From contig JAEWWO010000111.1 in assembly GCA_023396345.1 (NCBI GenBank), positions 1 to 8,241 on the forward strand: 8,241 nucleotides of DNA, written 5' to 3'. The notes under the pieces are model-generated. The model saw only the letters and a program-made list of their open reading frames with translations. It did no database searches and had not been told where the DNA came from. Shown piece after piece: positions 1 to 7,457 of this stretch. The translations under genes were made by a program, and so were the position numbers. Position 1 is the first letter of the stretch, and each line of letters begins with the position of its first letter. This DNA comes from Bacteroidota bacterium (GTDB lineage: Bacteria > Bacteroidota > Bacteroidia > Chitinophagales > Chitinophagaceae).

Positions 1-1065
1 CTCCTGTATTGCTCTGTCTGTAACTTCTGTTCTTACGCTGGCTGAAGAAGAAAAAGACGGAGAATATTTTCCTGTACTTAAATCGGAATAAGCTCCATAA
101 GTAAACCCTTGCTTTTCGCGCAGATTCATAAACAATCTTGATTCTGCACCTCCACCCAGAATATAGTTGGATGCAACAGAAGAAATATACTGAGGATTGT
201 TCATTTTAAGCGTATGTAAATTTCCTACGGTGATAATGGATTGCACAGCATTAGGTACATTCACCACATCTATCTGTGTTTGTGTAAGCACAGGAGCTTT
301 CTCCAATGGTTTATAAACATAGGTTCCTTTTTTCCAGTTACCAAAATTTTTCTCTACCAGTTTTTTTACTTCATCATATTTTACATCACCCACAATTACG
401 AGATATGCGTTGTTGGGAGTGTAAAAATTTTTGTGTGCATTCTGCACATCAGTCAGCGTTACACTTTTGATACTTTCCTCTGTTACAAATTCACCTCTTG
501 AAGTATTTTTACCATACGTAACAACATCATGCACACGGCTTGCTATGGACTGTGCGTTTTTTTCATCAGCTTTCAATCCTTCTATGTATCTGTCTTTGGA
601 ATTATTTAATTCTTCCTGTGTAAATTTAGGATTGATAGCTCCATCTGCCATTAACGCCAGAATTTCAGGGAAATATTTCGACAATGATTGAGCAAAGGCT
701 CCGCCTGAAGAATACGAAACTCCCGCTCCCAGAAAATCTATTCTTTTATGAAAATCGTCTTTGGACACAGATTGTGTGCCTTGTCCCAGCAAATCAGACA
801 TTAATGAGATGTATCCTGCTTTGCTCCCTTCAAAAACGGGCGGTCTGTCCATAGTTAAGGTTGCACTGGCTCTTGGCAGTTTGTTATCCTCTACAACCAT
901 TACAGTAAGCCCGTTTGCGAGTTTAAAAGTTTTTGGTTGTGTAATGTTTACGGTCGGTGTTGGACCGGGAGCAGGCATTTTATTTATATCAATTGTGCTG
1001 CTTTGCGAAAATGCAGTACCTGTAAACAGCACTGCAGATAAAGTATATATAAATAGTTTTTTCAT
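1..1065 (-). CDS. M16 family peptidase-like protein, non-catalytic partner subunit (3' end cut by window)
   Basis: Reading frame open for 355 codons from the ATG at 1063-1065 to the window edge, so the C-terminus is missing. Residues 1-20 form a signal peptide (MKK, hydrophobic core, likely cut at AFS|QSS), so the protein should be exported. The N-terminal M16 fold begins near residue 46 (FKLANGLTVMVVEDN). Where active members have HxxEH, this protein reads YISLMSDLLGQGT (about 85-97), so the zinc ligands and catalytic Glu are absent. The second M16 domain is present (TPNNAYLVIVGDV near 216-228; LGGGAESRLFMNLREKQG near 303-320) and keeps an Arg/Tyr pair, R316 and Y323, which in this family grips the substrate. 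It starts only 12 bases after the stop of the zinc-binding M16 gene, so the two are almost certainly co-transcribed. I infer that it is the substrate-binding half of a heterodimeric periplasmic protease. The family call is confident; its substrate is unknown. Confidence 0.93.
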   Translation of the reverse strand, partial: MKKLFIYTLSAVLFTGTAFSQSSTIDINKMPAPGPTPTVNITQPKTFKLANGLTVMVVEDNKLPRASATLTMDRPPVFEGSKAGYISLMSDLLGQGTQSVSKDDFHKRIDFLGAGVSYSSGGAFAQSLSKYFPEILALMADGAINPKFTQEELNNSKDRYIEGLKADEKNAQSIASRVHDVVTYGKNTSRGEFVTEESIKSVTLTDVQNAHKNFYTPNNAYLVIVGDVKYDEVKKLVEKNFGNWKKGTYVYKPLEKAPVLTQTQIDVVNVPNAVQSIITVGNLHTLKMNNPQYISSVASNYILGGGAESRLFMNLREKQGFTYGAYSDLSTGKYSPSFSSSASVRTEVTDRAIQE

Positions 1066-1077
1066 TTCTATGTATTA

Positions 1078-2391
1078 TTATTTTTTCTCAGGTAGATAAT
1101 TAATGACAACACGCTGATTAGTATTCAAATATTTTTTGGCTGCTTCTCTTATATCTTCTTTGGTAATGCTTCTGTAAATATCTATTTCTTTATTGATAAG
1201 ATTGGTGTTATCATACAACACATTGTATGTTGCTAAGGAATGCGCAATACCTTCAATAGATGAATTGGAATTTACAAAACGGTTTTCAAAAATGTTCTGC
1301 AATTTTTGAAAGTCTTCATCACTGATTAAATTAGTTTGCAGTTTCTGTATTTCAGCATCAATATCGGAACGTAAGGTTGCTTCTGCAATACCCGTCATAG
1401 GAATGGTAAGAAAAGCAAATACTCCATAATCTTCCTGCCCTAAATTGATAGCATCTACCTGCAAGGCTTTCTTTTCCTGATCTACGAGTTTTTTATACAA
1501 CACAGAAGATTTGCCCGAACTTAAATAAGTAGACAACATATCTAAAATATACGCATCTTTATCTTTGTTGGAAGGCGTTCTGTAAGTATATAAATAAGCG
1601 GGTAATTGAATATTAGGGTCAAAGAACTCTGCTTCTTTTTGTTGGGTTATAGGTTCTTCCTTTGCAAAATTTCTTTCAATTGGATTTCCTTTCGGAATAT
1701 TTGCAAAGTAGCTGTTTATCCAGGCTTTTGTCTTTACGGGATCAAGATCTCCTGCTACCACCAGCGTAGCGTTATTGGGTACATAATATTTTTTAAAGAA
1801 GTCCTGAAACTCTGATAATTTGGCAGCATCAAGATGCTCCATTTCTCCGATTGTAGTCCAGCGGTATGGGTGTTTGCTAAACATATTTTGTTTAATGGCT
1901 TTCAGTAAGTTTCCGTAAGGCTGATTGTCTATACGCATTCTTTTTTCTTCCTTCACCACTTCGTTTTGGGTTTTTACGCCAATCTCGTTAATCACCGGAT
2001 GTCTCATTCTTTCGCTTTCCATCCACAAAGCCAATTGCAGATTATTGGAAGGAAAAGTTTCGTAATAGTAGGTTCTGTCGTCAGAAGTATTGGCGTTGTT
2101 TCTTCCTCCGTTGGCAGATACAATTTTCATCCATTCTCCACGATCAATATTTTTTGTTCCTTCAAACAATAAGTGTTCAAAGAAGTGCGCAAAACCTGTC
2201 CTGTCGGGCTTTTCGTCTTTCGCTCCTACATGATACATTACGCCAGTGGTGATTATCGGGGCTTTGTTATCCTGATGCAGAATTACATGCAAGCCATTAG
2301 GTAAATCATACTCTTCAAATTTTATTTCCTGTGCCAATGCTGTAACGGCTATCAGCAACAAGGAAAATAACGATAGAATTGTTTTTTTCAT
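1078..2391 (-). CDS. M16 family zinc metallopeptidase, catalytic subunit
   Basis: A 437-residue protein, normal length for single-chain M16B peptidases (about 400-450). Residues 1-20 are a Sec signal peptide (cut at ALA|QE), which points to the periplasm. The first domain carries the inverted zinc motif HFFEH: H69 and H73 are metal ligands and E72 is the catalytic base. It is followed by LLFEGTKN, typical of the family. The third ligand lies in the acidic NEVVKEEKR stretch (144-149), most likely E148 or E149, about 75 residues on. The second, non-zinc domain starts around residue 195 (YYVPNNATLVVAGDL). At the position where the partner has R316...Y323, this protein has V303...L310, so the Arg/Tyr substrate-gripping pair is missing. 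This complements the downstream protein exactly. The gene is first in a two-gene unit. A candidate TAnnTTTG element lies 23 bases upstream of the start. The substrate cannot be told from sequence. Confidence 0.95.
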   Translation of the reverse strand: MKKTILSLFSLLLIAVTALAQEIKFEEYDLPNGLHVILHQDNKAPIITTGVMYHVGAKDEKPDRTGFAHFFEHLLFEGTKNIDRGEWMKIVSANGGRNNANTSDDRTYYYETFPSNNLQLALWMESERMRHPVINEIGVKTQNEVVKEEKRMRIDNQPYGNLLKAIKQNMFSKHPYRWTTIGEMEHLDAAKLSEFQDFFKKYYVPNNATLVVAGDLDPVKTKAWINSYFANIPKGNPIERNFAKEEPITQQKEAEFFDPNIQLPAYLYTYRTPSNKDKDAYILDMLSTYLSSGKSSVLYKKLVDQEKKALQVDAINLGQEDYGVFAFLTIPMTGIAEATLRSDIDAEIQKLQTNLISDEDFQKLQNIFENRFVNSNSSIEGIAHSLATYNVLYDNTNLINKEIDIYRSITKEDIREAAKKYLNTNQRVVINYLPEKK

Positions 2392-2413
2392 TTATCTATA
2401 TTTTATTAATGTG

Positions 2414-2421
2414 CAAAAATA
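2414..2421 (-). promoter_or_regulatory. Candidate -7 promoter element of the M16 gene pair
   Basis: On the minus strand this reads TATTTTTG, a full match to the Bacteroidota TAnnTTTG element, and would give a leader of roughly 15-20 bases before the start at 2391. No good TTTG -33 element stands 17-21 bases further upstream. A second full match (TATATTTG, 2499-2506, minus) overlaps the T-run of the sucAB terminator and would give a leader of about 100 bases. In DNA this AT-rich such matches also arise by chance. The rest of 2422-2505 shows nothing I can name. Confidence 0.4.
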
Positions 2422-2505
2422 TATGGTTGATGCAAAAAGGAAGAAGTAAAGCAAAGCTTATCTTTCATTTAGCATTTCATTGTTGAATAATTATTTTTCA
2501 AATAT

Positions 2506-2545
2506 AAAAAAAGTATCCGGTTTATAAATACTACCGGATACTTTT
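2506..2545 (-). terminator. Intrinsic terminator of the sucA-sucB operon
   Basis: Read on the minus strand, AAAAGTATCCGG (2545-2534) and CCGGATACTTTT (2520-2509) form a perfect 12-bp stem around a 13-base loop. The T-run continues to 2506, giving seven T in a row. The hairpin begins 23 bases after the sucB stop codon. It separates the sucAB transcript from the M16 pair, which lies in the same direction further on. Confidence 0.93.
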
Positions 2546-2568
2546 AGGAAAAAAATATTTTGTTTGTT

Positions 2569-4176
2569 TTACAGTTCCAACAATGTTTTTACCGGATCTT
2601 TTCTGAAAAGTAATAAATCAGGATTTTCCAGTAATTCTTTTACTCTTACCAGGAAGCTTACGCTTTCTTTTCCATCTACAATTCTGTGATCGTAACTCAA
2701 AGCCACATACATCATCGGTAATATTACCACCTGACCGTTTACAGCCATTGGTCTCTCCTGAATTTTATGCATTCCGAGTATGGCACTTTGCGGTAAATTA
2801 ATAATTGGTGTGCTCAGCAAACTTCCGAATACGCCGCCATTGGTAATAGTGAAAGTTCCACCCTGCAATTCATCCATACCCAGCTTACTGTCGCGTGCTT
2901 TGGTTGCCAGATCGATTACAGTTTTTTCAATTTCTGCCATACTCATGCTTTCTACATTGCGCATAACAGGTACAGTAAGTCCTTTTGGTGTACTTACCGC
3001 TATACTGATATCAGCATAATCATGATAAACAATTTCATTACCATCAACATAAGCATTTACGGCAGGAAACTCACTTAATGCGATAGCACATGCTTTGCTG
3101 AAAAAGCTCATAAATCCAAGTCCTACACCATGTACTTCTTTAAATTTATCTTTATAAAGTTTGCGGATTTCCATAATGCGCGTCATGTCTACTTCGTTAA
3201 AAGTAGTAAGCATGGCAGTAGTATTTTTTGATTCTACCAGACGACGGCTGATGGTTTTGCGCAGATTGCTCATTTTGTCTTTGCGCTCGTTACGGCTATA
3301 TAATTCAGCTCCTTCAAAAGTTTGTTTTCCGGGATTAGCCAATGCCTGCAACACATCACTTTTCATAATCTTGCCATGTGCACCGGAAGCTTTAATGCCT
3401 GCTGTGTCAACTTTTTTATCTGCTATCATAGCCGAAGCAACAGGAGAAGCTTTCACTTCTTTTTTGTCCTGTGGTTTTTCTTCAGATGGTTTATTTTCTT
3501 TTTCTTCTGTTTTAACTTCCGGCTTTTCCGCTGCTTCTTCATCAGGAACGGCAACATCAGAATCTATCTTAGCAACCAGTTGACCTATCTGCAATACGTC
3601 GTCAACTTTAGCCAGTATTTCCAGTTTTCCGGACTCTTCCGCATTCAGTTCAAAAGTAGCTTTTTCACTTTCCAGTTCTGCAATGGCTTCATCTCTTTTA
3701 ACCAAGTCGCCATCTTCTTTCAACCATTTAATTAACGTAACTTCACTGATAGATTCTCCAACGGTTGGTACATTTATTTCTACAATACCCTTTCCGGCAG
3801 CTTTAGCTTCTGTAACTTCTTCTCTTGCTTCCTTTGCTCCTTCGTTGTTTGCCGATTCGGATGGCGGTTGCTGATTAGGCACTTGTTCTTCTTTCTTTTG
3901 CTCTTCTTCTGCTTCCGTATCTTTATCATCAGAAGGCTTCTGTGCGGTTTCATCAATTTTCGCCAACACGTCTCCTACCTGCAATGTATCGTCTAAGTTT
4001 GCTACATGTTGCAAAATACCCGCCTGCTCTGCATTTACCTCGAAGGTAGCTTTTTCACTTTCCAGCTCTGCAATTACTTCATCACGCTCTACATACTCAC
4101 CATCATTTTTAGCCCATTTTATTAAGGTAACTTCGTTGATTGATTCTCCGACAGAAGGAACTTTTATTTCTATCAT
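2569..4176 (-). CDS. sucB: 2-oxoglutarate dehydrogenase E2, dihydrolipoyllysine succinyltransferase, with two lipoyl domains
   Basis: The 535-residue E2 core of the 2-oxoglutarate dehydrogenase complex (cytoplasm, TCA cycle). It takes the succinyl group from E1 on a swinging lipoyl arm and transfers it to CoA. Domains in order: lipoyl domain 1 (1-76, lipoylated K42 in ELESEKATF); an acidic, Glu/Lys/Pro-rich linker (77-130); lipoyl domain 2 (131-206, K172 in the same motif); a second charged linker (207-242); a peripheral subunit-binding domain (about 243-280); and the catalytic acyltransferase domain (about 298-535) with the active-site motif SYDHRIVDG, where H497 and D501 are catalytic. E. 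coli SucB has one lipoyl domain in about 405 residues, so the extra length here is mainly the second lipoyl domain and its linker. A succinyl rather than acetyl substrate is inferred from the adjacent sucA gene, which ends 56 bases upstream. E3 is not in the window. Confidence 0.96.
   Translation of the reverse strand: MIEIKVPSVGESINEVTLIKWAKNDGEYVERDEVIAELESEKATFEVNAEQAGILQHVANLDDTLQVGDVLAKIDETAQKPSDDKDTEAEEEQKKEEQVPNQQPPSESANNEGAKEAREEVTEAKAAGKGIVEINVPTVGESISEVTLIKWLKEDGDLVKRDEAIAELESEKATFELNAEESGKLEILAKVDDVLQIGQLVAKIDSDVAVPDEEAAEKPEVKTEEKENKPSEEKPQDKKEVKASPVASAMIADKKVDTAGIKASGAHGKIMKSDVLQALANPGKQTFEGAELYSRNERKDKMSNLRKTISRRLVESKNTTAMLTTFNEVDMTRIMEIRKLYKDKFKEVHGVGLGFMSFFSKACAIALSEFPAVNAYVDGNEIVYHDYADISIAVSTPKGLTVPVMRNVESMSMAEIEKTVIDLATKARDSKLGMDELQGGTFTITNGGVFGSLLSTPIINLPQSAILGMHKIQERPMAVNGQVVILPMMYVALSYDHRIVDGKESVSFLVRVKELLENPDLLLFRKDPVKTLLEL
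3559..4176 (-). repeat. Tandem in-frame duplication of the lipoyl domain in sucB
   Basis: Copy 1 covers 3949-4176 (residues 1-76) and copy 2 covers 3559-3786 (residues 131-206), offset by exactly 130 codons. By hand alignment without gaps, 50 of 76 residues are identical, with the run EVTLIKW and the run [12 protein letters not shown] kept in both. At the DNA level, 4046-4065 and 3656-3675 are an identical 20-mer around the lipoylated lysine codon. The intervening 54 residues are a low-complexity charged linker, as expected for a mobile hinge between lipoyl domains. Confidence 0.9.
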
Positions 4177-4232
4177 TATTATATTCTTTTAATTTGTATT
4201 TTGATGTTGGTATAATCTTATTTATTGAATTG
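4177..4232 (-). other. sucA-sucB junction (translation leader of sucB)
   Basis: The 56-base gap between the sucA stop (TAG) and the sucB ATG contains no hairpin followed by a T-run and no good promoter element, which supports a single sucAB transcript. The bases just before the sucB ATG (AAAAGAATATAATA) hold no clear Shine-Dalgarno sequence, only an A/T-rich leader, as at the other starts in this window. Confidence 0.6.
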
Positions 4233-6962
4233 CTAAATAGAAAATGCTGTTTCTATAATTTCATCCTGCTCAATCTTATGCACTTTGGCAAAGCCTGTAG
4301 CTGTTGCTGCTGCTGCGTTTCGGCTTACAATACCATAAGTGAAAGCTTTGAAAGTAGTTTGCAGATAATAAGCAGCACCCATATTCATAGGCTCTTCCTG
4401 TGTCCAGAACCAGATGGCATTATTGTATTTTTTCTTTAATGCCTTCAACTGATTTACAGGCAAAGGATACAATTGTTCGATTCTTACCAAAGCTACATCT
4501 TTTCTGTTATCTTTAGTTTTTTTATCGAGCAAATCAAAATAAATTTTACCTGAGCAGAAAAGTACTTTCTTTATTTCTTCTGGATTGGAAACAGAAGCAT
4601 CATCAATTACTTCTTTGAAACCACCCTGAGTAAATTCTTCCAACGAGCTAAAACTTTCAGGATGTCTCAGATTGGCTTTGGGAGACATTACAATTAATGG
4701 TTTACGAAAATCCCATGCTAATTGTCTGCGCAAAGCATGGAAGAAGTTTGACGCCGTTGTAATATTGGTAACCACATTATTAAACTCTGCACAACCCTGT
4801 AAAAACCTCTCAGGTCTTGCATTGGAGTGATCCGGCCCAGCTCCTTCGTATCCATGTGGCAGCAATAATACCAGTCCTGACATAATACCCCACTTTTCTT
4901 CTGCGCTGGCAACATATTCGTCAATCACCATTTGCGCTCCATTGGCAAAGTCGCCATACTGCGCTTCCCAGATAGTGAGCGTTTCAGGATTTACAAGACT
5001 GTAGCCATATTCAAAACCCATTACTCCATATTCACTCAACAGTGAATTAAATATTCTTAATTTTCCCTGCCCTTCTCCTATTCTGTCCAAACGGTTGGAT
5101 TGTTCGTTCGTTTCTTCATCGTACAGAACAGCATGTCGGTGTGCAAAGGTTCCTCTTTTTACATCTTCACCAGAAATACGCACATCATGTCCTTCGGCAA
5201 TTATGCTGGCATACGCCAAAAGTTCTGCTGTACCCCAATCTATTTTACCTTCGTTTTCAAAAATTTTTATTTTATCATCCAGTAGTTTTTTTACTTTTTT
5301 GATAGGTTGAAATTCATCTTCAATAGTAAAAATCCTGTCAATCAATTGCCTCATTTTCTCTTCACTCACGCCTGTATCAGGAGATTGCAAAAAGTCTTCT
5401 TCTTTTGCATAACGCATGTCTCTCCATTTCTTTTCCGGGTCCTGTAATTTATAAGGCAAAGGCTGCTGTTTTACATCGTCCAGTCTTTCCTGTAAATCGG
5501 ACCAGAATTTTTTCTCCATTTCCTTAGCCAGATTTTTTGCTTCCGCAGCACCATGTTTGAGAAGAAAATCAGTATACACTTCTCTTGGATTAGGATGATT
5601 GTCAATTAGTGCATATAGAGTAGGCTGTGTGAATTTAGGTTCGTCTCCTTCGTTGTGTCCGTGTCTTCTGTAACACAGAATATCTATATACACATCTTTC
5701 TGGAATTTCTGTCTGAATTCAAAAGCCATTTTCGATACGTGTACAACCGCTTCTATATGATCTCCATTTACGTGAAACACCGGAGATTTTGTTACATCAG
5801 CTACAGAAGTACAGTAGTAAGATGTTCTGGCATCGTCGTAATCAGTAGTAAAACCTATCTGATTATTAATGGTAATATGAATAGTTCCGCCTACATTATA
5901 TCCTGCCAGTCCACTCATTTGTGCAAGTTCATAGATAATTCCCTGACCTGCCTGAGCAGCATCACCATGAATTAAAATCGGCAGAATATTACCAAAGTCT
6001 GTATTATAATTGGTATTGGCTTTTCCTCTGGTAAAACCCAAAGCTACCGGACCCACCACTTCCAGATGTGAAGGATTGGGCATTAACTGTAGATTAATAA
6101 CTTTGTCTCTGGTGGTAACAAAATCACTTCTGAAACCCAGATGATATTTTACATCGCCGCTTCCCTGCGTGCCTTCGGGCGGAATGATACCTTCAAACTC
6201 TGTAAATATCTGCTCGTAAGTTTTACCTAAAGTATTGGCGAGTACATTCAGTCTGCCCCGGTGTGCCATACCAATTACCACTTCCTTTACTTCGTCTTCA
6301 GCAGCGTCAAAAATAATTTCGTCTAAAGCGGGTATCAATGCTTCTCCCCCTTCAAGAGAAAACCTTTTCTGACCAATATATTTTGTATGTAAAAATTTCT
6401 CGAAAATTACTGCCTGATTAGTTTTTTCAAGAATTCTTCTTTTCTTCTTTACGGTAAACTCTTCAAACATTCTTTTTTCCATAGCTTCAACTATAAAAGC
6501 TATTTCTTCTTCATTGTACAAAGAGTCGAACTCTGCACCTACAAACGAAACGTATACAGCTTTTAGCTTGTCTTCAATTTCCTTCAGCGTAGCATTGGGC
6601 AGTCCTATTAATTCTCCTGCTGCAAAGCGTGTATTGTAATCTTCTTCTGCAAGACCGTAATATTTCAGTTCAAGATTTGCATGGCGGTTTTTTCTTGGAC
6701 GAATAGGGTTTGTGTCAGACAATAAATGTCCTTTTTTTCTGTACCCCCAGATTAAGCTATACACACTGAATTCCTTTTTCAGATGTTCGGCATTAATTTC
6801 TTTAGCCTCCCCATTTTCGGAAATATTGCCAATGGCATAGTCAAATCCTTTAAAAAATTTCTGTAAATCGGCGTCCACACTCTCCGGATTATTTACATAA
6901 TCTTTGTACAAACTCTCAATATATGAGGGGTGTGAATTAGTAATAAATGAAAAATCCTTCAT
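4233..6962 (-). CDS. sucA: 2-oxoglutarate dehydrogenase E1 (thiamine-diphosphate dependent)
   Basis: A 909-residue E1 of the TCA-cycle 2-oxoglutarate dehydrogenase complex. It decarboxylates 2-oxoglutarate on thiamine diphosphate (ThDP) and loads the succinyl group onto the lipoyl arms of SucB. Length is close to E. coli SucA (933). Seen in order: the N-terminal OGDH segment (about 8-42, YIESLYKDYVNNPESVDADL); the ThDP-binding domain (about 190-500) with HRGRLNVLANTLGK (H234) and NPSHLEVVGPV (H299), the conserved active-site histidines, then HGDAAQAGQG (332-341) through INNQIGFTT (365-373), the cofactor/Mg site; the transketolase-like pyrimidine domain (about 575-770) with SGEDVKRGTFAHRHAV and LPHGYEGAGPDHSNARPERF; and the C-terminal OGDH domain (about 770-909) with WTQEEPMNMGAA. 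No key residue appears missing. It is the first gene of the sucAB operon, divergent from rpsT. The ATG at 6960-6962 fits the normal family N-terminus. Confidence 0.97.
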   Translation of the reverse strand: MKDFSFITNSHPSYIESLYKDYVNNPESVDADLQKFFKGFDYAIGNISENGEAKEINAEHLKKEFSVYSLIWGYRKKGHLLSDTNPIRPRKNRHANLELKYYGLAEEDYNTRFAAGELIGLPNATLKEIEDKLKAVYVSFVGAEFDSLYNEEEIAFIVEAMEKRMFEEFTVKKKRRILEKTNQAVIFEKFLHTKYIGQKRFSLEGGEALIPALDEIIFDAAEDEVKEVVIGMAHRGRLNVLANTLGKTYEQIFTEFEGIIPPEGTQGSGDVKYHLGFRSDFVTTRDKVINLQLMPNPSHLEVVGPVALGFTRGKANTNYNTDFGNILPILIHGDAAQAGQGIIYELAQMSGLAGYNVGGTIHITINNQIGFTTDYDDARTSYYCTSVADVTKSPVFHVNGDHIEAVVHVSKMAFEFRQKFQKDVYIDILCYRRHGHNEGDEPKFTQPTLYALIDNHPNPREVYTDFLLKHGAAEAKNLAKEMEKKFWSDLQERLDDVKQQPLPYKLQDPEKKWRDMRYAKEEDFLQSPDTGVSEEKMRQLIDRIFTIEDEFQPIKKVKKLLDDKIKIFENEGKIDWGTAELLAYASIIAEGHDVRISGEDVKRGTFAHRHAVLYDEETNEQSNRLDRIGEGQGKLRIFNSLLSEYGVMGFEYGYSLVNPETLTIWEAQYGDFANGAQMVIDEYVASAEEKWGIMSGLVLLLPHGYEGAGPDHSNARPERFLQGCAEFNNVVTNITTASNFFHALRRQLAWDFRKPLIVMSPKANLRHPESFSSLEEFTQGGFKEVIDDASVSNPEEIKKVLFCSGKIYFDLLDKKTKDNRKDVALVRIEQLYPLPVNQLKALKKKYNNAIWFWTQEEPMNMGAAYYLQTTFKAFTYGIVSRNAAAATATGFAKVHKIEQDEIIETAFSI

Positions 6963-6991
6963 ACAATTTTGTCTCGGTTTATCTTATTGCT

Positions 6992-6999
6992 CAAAATTA
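6992..6999 (-). promoter_or_regulatory. Candidate -7 promoter element of sucA-sucB
   Basis: The minus strand reads TAATTTTG, a full match to TAnnTTTG, about 29 bases before the sucA ATG, giving a short leader. A TTTG -33 element at 17-21 bases upstream is not visible, so the call is tentative. The element sits in the 219-base divergent region shared with rpsT. The rest of that region (about 7000-7110) is AT-rich and holds nothing else I can name, apart from two copies of the palindrome TAAAATATTTT (7064-7074 and 7119-7129). Confidence 0.45.
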
Positions 7000-7111
7000 A
7001 TATACAAATATCAATTATAATCCTTGTTTAAAAAAGAAAACAATTGTTATTTTATCCATATTTTAAAATATTTTTTCCGCAGAGAATTAAAATTTAAGTT
7101 TGAAAATAATT

Positions 7112-7141
7112 TTTGAAATAAAATATTTTGTCTTACCTTTG
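7112..7141 (+). promoter_or_regulatory. Promoter of rpsT (Bacteroidota type)
   Basis: TTTG at 7112-7115 and TACCTTTG at 7134-7141 are separated by 18 bases. This matches the known Bacteroidota primary sigma-factor pattern (TTTG, spacer near 19, TAnnTTTG) in both boxes and spacing. Transcription would start near 7147, leaving a leader of about 35 bases that contains one arm of the 15-nt inverted repeat. It is the best-formed promoter in the window, as fits a ribosomal protein gene. Confidence 0.82.
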
Positions 7142-7154
7142 CCGTCCGAAATAA

Positions 7155-7169
7155 AAAATACTCAAATAA
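7155..7169 (+). repeat. 5' arm of a 15-nt inverted repeat flanking rpsT
   Basis: AAAATACTCAAATAA in the rpsT leader is the exact reverse complement of TTATTTGAGTATTTT at 7455-7469 in the 3' untranslated region. It ends 12 bases before the start codon, in the region where the ribosome must land. Confidence 0.85.
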
Positions 7170-7181
7170 AGAATTATTATT

Positions 7182-7439
7182 ATGGCAAATCATAAAGCTA
7201 CCAAAAAAGATGTACGTCAGGCTGCAAAGCGCAGAGACAGAAACCGTTATTATGGTAAAACTACACGTAACGCTATCCGTAAAATAAGAACGCTTACAGA
7301 TGAGAAAGCGTATGACCAAGCGTTGCCAACAACCATTTCTATGATTGACAAACTTGCTAAACGCGGTGTTATTCATAAAAATGCTGCCAGCAATTTAAAA
7401 AGCAAATTAGCTAAGAAAATCTCTTTAAAATCAGCTTAA
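7182..7439 (+). CDS. rpsT: 30S ribosomal protein S20
   Basis: An 85-residue, highly basic protein, the normal length for bacterial S20 (about 85-90). It binds 16S rRNA early in assembly of the small subunit. The N-terminus MANHKATKKDVRQAAKRRDRN, a long Lys/Arg-rich helix, and the C-terminal segment KRGVIHKNAASNLKSKLAKK, with the conserved HKNAA core, identify the family. The gene stands alone between its own promoter and terminator. The start is fixed by the conserved MANHK and by a leader with no Shine-Dalgarno sequence (GAATTATTATT before ATG). S20 is known in E. coli to affect its own translation; whether that applies here is not known, but the UTR pairing described separately would be a possible route. 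Confidence 0.98.
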   Translation: MANHKATKKDVRQAAKRRDRNRYYGKTTRNAIRKIRTLTDEKAYDQALPTTISMIDKLAKRGVIHKNAASNLKSKLAKKISLKSA

Positions 7440-7440
7440 T

Positions 7441-7457
7441 TAATTACTCGGTAATTA
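7441..7457 (+). other. Small hairpin just after the rpsT stop codon
   Basis: TAATTAC-TCG-GTAATTA forms a perfect 7-bp stem with a three-base loop starting one base after the stop codon. No T-run follows, so it is not itself a terminator. Its last three bases are also the first three of the 3' arm of the long inverted repeat, so the two structures partly compete. Confidence 0.6.

Noticed and set aside
241..1099. Plus-strand open frames opposite the downstream M16 gene
   Set aside because: The minus-strand frame is open for all 355 codons and encodes a clear M16 fold with a signal peptide, so the plus-strand frames are shadows.
2412..2438. Direct repeat TGCAAAAA (2412-2419 and 2431-2438), 19 bases apart, in the M16 promoter region
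   Set aside because: Spacing of about two helical turns is suggestive of a regulator site, but eight bases with a run of A is too little to support one.
3161..3735. Plus-strand open frames of about 140 codons opposite sucB
   Set aside because: They are antisense to well-supported sucB domains, have low-complexity Ser/Leu/Phe-rich products typical of the reverse of Glu/Lys-rich coding sequence, and no promoter or family resemblance.
5655..5975. Plus-strand open frame of 106 codons opposite sucA
   Set aside because: Antisense to the conserved ThDP-binding domain of sucA; the Ile/Tyr/Ser-rich product resembles no family I know.
6965..6998. Seven-bp inverted repeat AATTTTG ... CAAAATT with a 20-base gap before sucA
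   Set aside because: Short, AT-rich and partly made of the promoter element itself; could be an operator but is expected by chance in this composition.
7064..7129. Two copies of the palindrome TAAAATATTTT upstream of rpsT
   Set aside because: Pure A/T palindromes are common in such AT-rich intergenic DNA; no further similarity around the copies.
7047..7376. Minus-strand open frame of 109 codons opposite rpsT
   Set aside because: It overlaps rpsT and its promoter; rpsT is certain and the antisense product has no recognisable features.
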